Part shown: piece after piece, positions 56,268 through 64,000 of the stretch
Numbering within the stretch: position 1 is the stretch's first letter
Layout: each line of letters opens with the position of its first letter
Assembly: GCA_034509735.1 (NCBI GenBank)
Contig: JACGWO010000004.1
Coordinates: 21,743,395-21,807,394, forward strand
Source of the DNA: Sesamum alatum
Taxonomy: Eukaryota; Streptophyta; Magnoliopsida; Lamiales; Pedaliaceae
Length of the DNA: 64,000 bases
Direction: 5' to 3'
Translations under genes and position numbers: made by a program
The notes under the pieces: generated by a model
What the model was told of the DNA's origin: nothing
What the model saw: the letters and a program-made list of their open reading frames with translations, nothing else
The model's database searches: none

Positions 56268-58908
56268 TCAAACGCTTTTGAGAAACTTCAAGGTCTCATC
56301 GATATGCTTTTCGGGTTGGAACTGATTGTTGTATACAAGTCGACAAACGCCATTCTTGTCGAGAACATAAGTCTGCCTTCCCGGTAATGCACCAAATAGG
56401 TCTGATGGGACGCCCACTCTTTCCTGATCTTGTTACCCTCGTCACTAAGAAGCGTAAATGGAAGTTTATACTTTTGAGCAAAGGCCTACATAGATAGAAG
56501 CTCTTCCAGTCAGTTTCCACAAGTTTTCATATGCATCAAACAAGTTATAATAAGTTGCAATGTTTCTTTTTCTAGAGAAGCCAGTTGAGTAGGAACGAAT
56601 GATCCAGAGTTTAGTTGTGTCATAGAGTATTAATCTTGAAAGCTAGACCTAATCGACAAAATCAAGAGATAGATTCACAGTCACAGAAAATGAAACATCA
56701 TTTCAATAGATTAAGTAAATTCGATGACCATTTGCAGATAAAGAAGCACTCATTTGAATGTAAAGCATTGACCAATGGAAGAACCATAATTTAACTAAGG
56801 ATGATAAGAAACCATCCACAATTTGCAAATTTTACCAAACGTGTCACACAACCGATTGAGACTTTTATGACTGATTAGCCGACTTTGATATCATAGAATT
56901 TCAAGATTTCAGTTTATGATATCGTATCAGTAGCAATTTAGCTAGATATGGTCATATAATAAAACAAAAATTATCAAGGCTGATTTTCGATTGTTGTAAA
57001 AATGCAACAGATGTTATTTTCTAGTCCAAAGGTGAACAAATATTGAGAACAAGCAAAGAGAAGTAGTGAGAAAGAACTTCAACGGTAACAAAGTAAATGT
57101 CCGGTACCTTGTGGGATTCCGTACCGTCCCCGCTGATGCCAATAACCTCGGCTCCTGCTTTCTTGAATTTTTCATAAGAATCCCTGAAGGCACATGCCTG
57201 TAAACATTGTGAAACATTAAGGAGCACATAGTATTTTTTTCAGAAAAATTCCAATTTGATCAATGTTGCCATCCATCCAATCTGGATTTTCCATTTATCG
57301 TGCACGTACCATTAATTTTCATTAGCTCGATAAAAAAAAATTTACTATCTATTATGTATTTCCAAGTAAAGCACTACTCCGATTTCAAGATTAGAATTCA
57401 CATTATGCACCAAAATTGTAATTCCACAATTTTTACAAGCGTCCTGGTGTAAATAGTTGATGGTAGTCATCTTTTATAATTATACGAAAATTCTATCCTA
57501 GTAAAAGAGAACTGAACTACCATGTACATGGAAGCATTCCTAAACCACTTAAAATTTGCGTATTCCAACGTTTTTTTTCCTTCTTGTTTCGCATGCATTC
57601 ATAATATATAGTGCAATTTCCTACTGCGAATAAGTACTGCAGACACTCAGTATTAGATGTCTTTCTCCTCTCTAAGGAACAAAGCTTTTAGATTATATAG
57701 TCATTTAGCTGGTATCAGAATTAAACCAAGTAGACGTCCTAGATACGACTCTTACTACAAACATTCATGATAATTCTTTCTACCATGCTTTCAGATTTGG
57801 TGGGCTTCATTGATGCAAGACGCATTGCACACATTTCATTCACAGTTGAAACAAATTTATTGTAGTCTCCTATTATCTAAAACAAATCTAAACAACAAAA
57901 GGCAAACAGAAAACGAAAAATTCGTAAATCAAGAACTTATGATAATTTATTGCCCAGTATGATCAAGTTCAGTTGAACTCATTTGAAATATCAATGAATC
58001 AAAACTTCAAGAAACGGGTTTTTTTCAAATAAATCTTCACATTCCAAATTAGTAATACCAGCAACTAGGAATCACATCCATTATTATAAAGAAAAGAGAT
58101 GCTATAGAAATAAAGTGACGGTTTTGATACCGCTGCACCAATATTATGTGATCCCAAAAATGCCCATCAATTGATAGATAACTAACTTATTCGACTTTCC
58201 AAGTTTTACATTAATTTAACTGCCCAATTAATATATTTATATACTTCAACAATCCAAAAAATGCAAATAAGGACGACGTGTCACGACGGCTAGTCCGGAA
58301 AACGAATACCTGTTTGGTGCAACCAGGGGTTTCATCAGCAGGGTAGAAATAAACCACCACAGGCTTGCCTTTGAATTTAGAAAGGCTCACAGGCCTCCCA
58401 TTTTGATCTTTCAATGTAAATGCTGGTGGCATCGTCCCTTCTGTCACCTTCAAAATTCCAAAAACAACCAAAACAGTGAATCAAGAATCATCATCACCTC
58501 TAAAACGTACTATTTTCAGAAATAATTTTACAAGCACCAACGTAAAAGAATTCACACATAATTCAAGAACAGGGTAACACATTATGCTAATCGAGTGTTC
58601 AAATTCTGAAATTTCAAAGCATCCCCCCAAATTCTCGAGCTACCAAAACCCATTAAAGGAAAAAAAAAAAAAAAAAAAAAAAAAAGCAATCTTGGCAATT
58701 AATGTACCTTGGCAACAATGGAAGTTCTCACAGAAGCAGAAGAAGGGATTGCAAGATGGGATGAATTAGAGAGCTTGAGGCCATGAAATTGAGATTGCGA
58801 AGACTTTGGGAGCAGTGAAAGATTATGAGGGATTGTGGGTTTTGGGGTTTGAGCATAATGTAGTAATGAAGGAAGAGTGTGATTTGAGTGGAGAGAAATT
58901 GAAGCCAT
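56268..58908 (-). CDS. PRXQ: Peroxiredoxin Q, chloroplast, four exons, frameshift in exon 4
   Basis: A thiol peroxidase that reduces hydrogen peroxide and organic peroxides in the chloroplast, using thioredoxin as donor (family knowledge). Exons: 58908-58708, 58447-58310, 57197-57108 and 56485-56268, with GT-AG introns between whole codons. Exon 1 (67 residues, Ser-rich, few acidic residues) is a transit peptide. Exon 2 has the family core [20 protein letters not shown] with the peroxidatic Cys (about residue 110). Exon 3 starts [11 protein letters not shown] with the resolving Cys five residues later, the PrxQ arrangement. Exon 4 reads [20 protein letters not shown] then RKEW. One C is then missing in the plus-strand run 56413-56415, and the frame shifts to a stop at 56288-56290. 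The other phase still codes for the family's conserved end, finishing at TGA 56268-56270. With that base the protein would be about 215 residues, the usual length. Confidence 0.92.
58660..58685. repeat. Poly(A) tract in PRXQ intron 1
   Basis: About 25 A's on the plus strand (poly-U in the transcript), about 25 bp inside the intron from the exon 1 donor at 58707. Length is likely variable between individuals. Confidence 0.85.
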
Positions 58909-59075
58909 TCGTAGCTAATCAAAGAGAATGCAATAAAGCTGCTTCTCTTCTTCCTTTGTTATTTCTTTTTACTTAGAATTTCAAGAACTTTCGATTGACA
59001 AAAGATAAGGAAGAGAAGAAGCTTATGGTGGACGAGTCGATGAGGTTTTGGGGAAGGGCATGCCATGTGTTGTTC

Positions 59076-59081
59076 ACGTGG
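59076..59081. promoter_or_regulatory. G-box upstream of PRXQ
   Basis: CACGTG about 170 bp upstream of the PRXQ start codon on the minus strand. G-boxes bind bZIP and bHLH factors, including light-response regulators, which suits a chloroplast protein, but only the motif is seen. Confidence 0.45.
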
Positions 59082-59089
59082 ACAATTGC

Positions 59090-59133
59090 TCACCCTATGA
59101 AAATAGCGGAAATAAATGGAGGGGTGGTTGCAT
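59090..59133. repeat. Segment G', inverted match of 19505-19550
   Basis: GGAAATAAATGGAGGGGTGG is identical in complement to the left copy. In the left copy the sequence runs on directly into segment E, while here about 1.34 kb (59134-60477) intervenes. Confidence 0.75.
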
Positions 59134-60477
59134 TAGAAAAATTAAAATTAGGTTATAATTTTAATGGCTGACGTAAATAAAAATAGGCTGGCCAAAAGAG
59201 GTTAAAACGGTCTAAAAAAGAAATAAAGAGATCGCACAAGTCAAAAAGAAGGCAAGGCCCCAAATGCCCCCTAAAGGGGCTCAATTCGTGCCCTCAGAAA
59301 GCCCAGTCCAAGTAGAACCTCTAAGGAGTTCGACAGACCTCCCAGAAAATAAATTGGCCAAAAGAAAATCAAATCGGCTCAAATCTGAGAGAGCCCTGAT
59401 CTAAGAAGGCTTCCTAGGCCCATAAGGAAGCTTAGAGACTCAAAATCTCCCAGCCAAAGTCAAAGTTCCTCTCACATGACGTTCACGAGCAACCCAAGTG
59501 GCATTCACGTAGGATCTCTGGAGGCACCTCTCACATAATGGGATAAGGACCAATAGCCCCTTCGAGGACAAGTAGCGCCTCTAGAGAGAAGTACTATAAA
59601 CCCTAAAAGTTTAGACTCCAGTTGGGAGAAGATATCTCATTAACCACCTCCTCCGAATTCCGGGGGATCCTCTACCGCCTCCTGAAGATCCAGAAAAGCA
59701 TCCAATATATCCTCATCAGCAACAGACTCCAACTACCCTAGAGAATCGTGGGTCTTCAATTGCACTCCCCCAAATTCGGGGAGATCCTCTACCAGCTGGG
59801 ACTCTCCACCGAATTTGAGGGGGATGCAGCATTATCTAACAACTTTGAGGTCATGCTCCCTCAATCCGTGATCTTCTCTAACAACTGAATGTTGCTTATA
59901 AGTAAAGACCTCCTACAGCGGGAGAAAACAAGTTTTGGCCCTCCTATGATGACTTGTATCTTGACACAACAACTTGAGCCTATATTCTCCATTTTCACCT
60001 TCATGCTACCACTTTAGCTTGAAGGAACACTTATGATTCGTACTTAGAGCTTGATTTTAACATGAATCTCTCATTTATACACGCAAAACGAAGAATACCA
60101 CTCTTATTTTCACTCTTTTATTTTCTTGTGTTTTACTTCATTTTTTTGCACTCTAATTAGATCGAGCACCTCATTTTTCCCTCGCATCAATAGCTACGGC
60201 TAAAAATTATAGTAAATAACTATTATTAATTAAAATTAAACAAAATCGAAGCAAAAGAATATTAATATTTTCACCATGAAAAAATTATTTGTCATGGCTA
60301 AAAGTGATGACAAACACATTTGTCATGACTTTTTAGCCATGATAAATGTTTTAATCACCCTCGCAAAAATTATGATCAACAATCATTGTGTTTTCCGTAT
60401 CAATGAATATTTATTTGATTTTTTATTATTTACCATGATAATTAACAATGATTAAATATCATATTTGTTGCCATAGT
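59134..60477. mobile_element. CACTA-like MITE split by an LTR
   Basis: The left end CATTAGAAAAATTAAAATTA resembles CACTAGAAAAAAAATATAAC of the 12244 MITE. The part from about 60190 to 60477 matches its interior (AAATAACTATTATTAAT, GTCATGACTTTTTAGCCATG) and ends CATAGTG. Both outer ends have point changes and a 3-bp TSD is not clear, but the left paralogue at 19505 shows an empty site at exactly these limits. Confidence 0.65.
59169..60189. mobile_element. Probable solo LTR inside the CACTA-like MITE
   Basis: GC-richer sequence of 1,021 bp beginning TGACGTAAATAAAAATAGG and ending CTCGCATCA, flanked by ATGGC (59164-59168) and ATAGC (60190-60194), 4 of 5 bases alike. It contains a TATA-like CTATAAACCC (about 59590). 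No primer-binding site or coding sequence follows. The strand is unproven. Confidence 0.5.
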
Positions 60478-60806
60478 GAAGAAAGACGGGGTAATTACTG
60501 AGGGCAACATCTCCCATCAATTTCAGTATTTGATTGTATGCAGTATAGAGTCTTGGGTGTTCTTGTCCCACTTATATTTTGATGGGTTTTTGTGTAAATT
60601 ATGGTTGATCTTGCCATGATCTATATTGATTGTAAATGAGAAATTTGTATGATTTATAAAATTTAAGGTTTCATTTTTTTAATTAGATGCATTTTTAATG
60701 AAATATCCATGTAATATTGGCCAAAGTGAGTAGTACGTTGTGCCAAAACTCTAATTATATAATTTCTTAATAAGATTTTTCAAACTATTTAATTTCAAGT
60801 TTTAAG
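60478..60806. repeat. Segment E', inverted match of 19300-19490
   Basis: CAATTACTGAGGGCGACATC-type sequence, then ATGGGTTTTTGTGTAAATTA and GATCTTGCCATGATC, follow the complement of the left copy. No gene is visible. Confidence 0.65.
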
Positions 60807-61533
60807 TGTTGAATAATGTGGCCCATGACCCTTGGGAGGTCCAATGCTCACCAATTCCAATTACCTTTCGATTTTGGATGGCCCAGAGCTACACTCCACT
60901 CGGCCCACTTATGGATCCGGCCCACTCATTACCCAACCCGAGAGCCTAACCTATTTATTGGTAACCCTAACCCTAATATGATGTTTAGCCTCTCACTTTC
61001 TCCATCCCCTTTTCCGAGTTCTCTCTCCTCTTGAAGAGGCGTCTCCTTGGCTCTCACCTCTCTGCCGTTTTCCGATGACTTTGGAAAATGGCTCCACCGC
61101 CACCATACGTTCTCAAACAGTCACCATCATCTCCTATAAAAGGTATACTCTCCTTTTATGGGAAAACATTTAAGATCTGAGTGATTCTTCTCCATCTCCA
61201 AAACTTCTATGTGAAAAGCCCTTAAGCCTTCGTGAGCCTTTTGTGAACCTTTGTGGATTCTGAGTAGTCCTTCGTGGTCTTGAGTGGAAAGTCTCTTCGT
61301 GAGGCTCTGTGCTTTGTGGAAAGTAGTTCAGAGGAAGCCTGTGTGGCTCTCCCCTGAATCTGGCTCCCTGAGCCTTACAGATAGTCTTTGTGTCTTTAGG
61401 TTAAGTTTCTGTTTACTACTTGTATTCCCCCAGATTAATCTGTATTTTGTGGGTTTACTGTAACCCTTCCCCGCTTGTAATTTTAAAAATTGTTATATGT
61501 CATTTGATCCACTGGTGGTGTGTCCACCCAACA
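60807..61533 (+). mobile_element. Solo LTR with perfect 5-bp TSD
   Basis: Starts TGTTG and ends CAACA, with TTAAG on both sides (60802-60806 and 61534-61538). It is 727 bp long with a TATA box TATAAAAGG (61135-61143) and a pyrimidine-rich start. The absence of internal retrotransposon sequence means it was left by recombination between two LTRs. The short frame at 60816-61034 is not a gene. Confidence 0.85.
60963..60976 (+). promoter_or_regulatory. Telo-box-like motif in the solo LTR
   Basis: AACCCTAACCCTAA, two plant telomere units, about 160 bp before the LTR's TATA box. Telo-boxes recruit Myb-type TRB proteins in plant promoters; a role here is inference. Confidence 0.5.
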
Positions 61534-61640
61534 TTAAGAGACAAAAATACCCTAAATATTTTATTGATGAGCTTTCTTATTTTTTGATTTTTTTTTCAAA
61601 GTAGAATGAATGTCCCTATTTCCCTGGTGCTCTATCAATC

Positions 61641-62890
61641 GACAAAATCTCACTTTTGGTCCCACTAGACAGGGTTGTTATCACTTTTTGTCCCTCAGTT
61701 TACGGGGTCAACACTTTTGATCCCAAAATCCTAAAATTCTGACATTAATGGTCCCAAATCGTTAAATTTAACGGAAATGGCACATGTTGGAGCACGTACC
61801 GTCAGTCAATGGCCGTTGACCAGACCCAAAAATGGCCTAATTCTATTTTAGCCCCCTAATTTTTTTAAAAATGCTAAAATACCCCTGTATTTTAAAAATA
61901 AGCTAAAAAATCCCTTTTTTTTTTTTTTAAAAAAAAAAGCTCCTTTCTGAACTCATTTGATTAAAGTATCTCTCTTGATATTATAAATCACCATACTTTA
62001 TTTATTTTATTTTTAAATTTTTTTGTGAGATCGTTTGTATTTTTCTTCCTTCTAAAACATAAATATTTTTTTCAAAATAATTTATTTAAATATTAAAATA
62101 CTATAAAAGTATATAAAATTTTTTATTTCTTATAATTTACATTGAAAAAATAAATTATCATTTAAATTAAATTACAGTGATTAATATATATGATTTCTTA
62201 TATGTATAATTATTCAAATAATTTAAATTTTAATTCAAATTAGTTAATAATATATAATTGTTATAATTTATTAATATTTATATTTATATAGATATTTAAA
62301 TTTTAAAAATAAACTTTAGTATATTAATTTTTTATGTGATGCTAATTTAATTTTCAATTTAAATTATAAGAAATAAAAAATTTGATTTACTTTTATGATA
62401 TTTTGATATTTAAATAAATATATTTTCAAAAAAACTATTTATATTTTTACAAGGAAGAAAAATACAAATGATCTCAGAAAAAATTCTAAAAATAAAATAA
62501 ATAAAGGATGGTGATTTATAATATCAAGAGAGGTACGTTAGTCAAATGAGTTCAGAAAGGAGCTTTTTTTTTAAAAAAAAAAATGGGGTTTTAGCTTATT
62601 TTTAAAATACATGGGTGTTTTAGCATTTTTTAGAAAATATAGGGGGATAAAATAGTATTTGGGCATTTTTGGGTCAGGTCAACGGCCATTGACTGACAGC
62701 ACGTGCTCCAACATGTGCAGTTTTCGTTAATTTAACGGTTTGGGACCATTAATGTCAGAAATTTTAGGATTTTGGGACCAAATATGTTGACCCTGTAAAG
62801 CGAGAGACTAAAAGTGATAACGATCCTATCTAATGGTACTAAAAGTGATAACAATCCTATCTAATGGTACCAAAAGTGAGATTTTGCCCC
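61641..62890. mobile_element. 1.25-kb foldback element
   Basis: The left arm (61641 to about 62140) and right arm (about 62360-62890) are inverted matches over about 500 bp each. They include ACAAAATCTCACTTTTGGTC and its partner, TCAATGGCCGTTGACC and GGTCAACGGCCATTGA, and CTCATTTGATTAAAG and its partner. The right end has a tandem duplication of about 33 bp (TGATAACRATCCTATCTAAT at about 62816 and 62849). No coding capacity is seen. TSD unresolved. Confidence 0.75.
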
Positions 62891-63170
62891 TTCAATCAAA
62901 GCACTTCTCTTTCACTTTCTCACTGTCGATCTCTGTTGAAAGTTGCCGGAATCTTTTTCGGGCAATGAAATAGGAGAAAATATTTTCATTCATTTGATAA
63001 TAATTTATGAGAATAAAAATGAAAAAACGTAAATTCAAGACAACATAGCCATATTATTAGAAATCGTCTTCGTAATTAATGGAAGTATATTCTCTATGTC
63101 AATAGTCAACTAGAGCGTAATGTACTACTGTAATATTTTTAATTCAAACTTTGGATAATAATATTAGGAT
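62891..63170. repeat. Segment D', inverted match of 18800-19040
   Basis: CAATAGTCAACTAGAGCGTA and the flanking TTTCACTTTCTCACTGTCGA and GAATAAAAATGAAAAAACG-like phrases match the complement of the left copy. No gene is visible. Confidence 0.65.
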
Positions 63171-64000
63171 AAATTGCAATTAATCCTCCTGTGTTAGCTA
63201 AAAATGGCAAAACACTCCTATGTGAAAAATAAATTAATAATTTACTTCTCCATATTTAAAATAATGAGGCAAAATACCGTCCTAGGTCATGCAGTTAATT
63301 TTTTCTTATAAAATGACTTTTATGCCATAAATGTGAACCATTAGTTCTTATTTTATATATGCATCAACGACTGAGATTTGATAATCAAATCAGTAACCTA
63401 CATCTTTTCTAAATTAGATTAACGGTCTATATTAATGTGTAAATCAATGACTCAGATTTGTTTCAAGTAAATCAATGACTCACATTTATATAATACATAA
63501 ACATAAGATTTATAAAATAAAATAATTTTTTTACAATAAATAAACTATAAATTATACATACATATACAAATATATACAATACATACATATAATATTAATA
63601 AAAAAATTAAAAATTACCCCCCAAAAAGTTGAATGGGCGGTGGTGAGGAGGGGCTGACAGCGCGGGGGAGGGGAGAAGCGGGGGAGGCACGCTGGAGGGG
63701 CGCAACGGTGGGGGAGAAGCGGCGACAGAGCCGAAGCGTGCAGTGGGGGGAGAAGCGGTGCAGCAAGGGGAGGCGCGCTGGTGCGTGGCGAGGAGGGGGC
63801 GGCCGGCCGAGGCCGGTGATGGTGACGGGGAGGGAGGCGGTTGTATATATATGTAATATATCTGTATAAATATATACATATATATATAAAATATATTTAT
63901 ACTTTTTGTATATAATTATATAAGTAAAATTAAATCTTGATCGTTTATCTATAAAGATAAGATCCAACGATTGATAATGAAAATACTAACAAAAAAAATT
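63171..64000. mobile_element. GC-core Mutator-like element (copy 3), cut by window end
   Basis: The left end GGATAAATTGCAATTAATCC with GTGAAAAATAAA and GGCAAAA blocks follows the arm of 45541-46810. AT-rich sequence with GATCCAACGATT at 63961 and a GC-rich core (63615-63840, G-rich on plus) complete the plan. The core is reversed relative to copy 2. The overlapping Pro- and Gly-rich frames here are composition artefacts. Confidence 0.6.

Noticed and set aside
60816..61034. 72-codon plus-strand frame
   Set aside because: It lies inside a solo LTR with a perfect TSD and has no similarity to retrotransposon proteins.
63607..63967. Pro-rich minus-strand frames at the window end
   Set aside because: Same kind of GC-core artefact, with TA repeats translated as Tyr/Ile runs.

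Overview
The window is nuclear DNA of a flowering plant, most likely a eudicot. It is AT-rich, has spliced genes with GT-AG introns, and contains a chloroplast peroxiredoxin Q gene in a dense bed of plant transposable elements. I see no tRNA, rRNA, CRISPR array or bacterial-type operon. Only two host genes are supported: an unrecognised single-exon membrane-protein gene at 23951-24568 (+) and a four-exon peroxiredoxin Q gene at 56268-58908 (-). The peroxiredoxin reading frame is broken by one missing base in its last exon.

Layout. 1-6525: AT-rich DNA with two minus-strand Helitron-like elements. 6577-9338: two inverted copies of one TIR element, each carrying the same Helitron; one carries a second Helitron. 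9704-20572: MITEs, many with 9-bp target-site duplications (TSDs), two CACTA-type MITEs further on, LTR fragments, and segments A, B, C, D, E and G that recur inverted around the peroxiredoxin gene. 21090-22240: a decayed gag fragment. 23.8-24.6 kb: the membrane-protein gene. 24.9-27.1 kb: more MITEs. 27692-32459: a Mutator-like element with a GC-rich core, interrupted by a second Mutator-like element that holds a transposase fragment and a plant-mobile-domain gene. 34175-44779: a complete but disabled Ty3/gypsy (Tat-like) retrotransposon with two 484-bp LTRs, gag-pol, an array of small predicted RNA hairpins and an antisense spliced gene. 45541-46810: a GC-core Mutator-like element. 47553-54503: a Helitron, then a full-size 6.6-kb LINE on the minus strand. 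55.2-58.9 kb: a MITE and the peroxiredoxin gene. 59.1-63.2 kb: a solo LTR inside a CACTA-like MITE, a second solo LTR with perfect TSD, and a 1.25-kb foldback. 63171-64000: start of a third GC-core element, cut by the window edge.

The parts explain one another. Because inverted paralogous segments exist, several insertions (two MITEs, the CACTA/LTR nest, the LINE and a Helitron) can be compared with an empty copy elsewhere in the window, which fixes their ends and relative ages. The most unusual structure is the run at about 40425-41170 in the retrotransposon: repeated 5-8 bp stems with A-rich 5-nt loops whose arms change in a compensating way between copies. All calls come from reading the sequence by eye; no alignment or database search was run, and percentages are hand counts.
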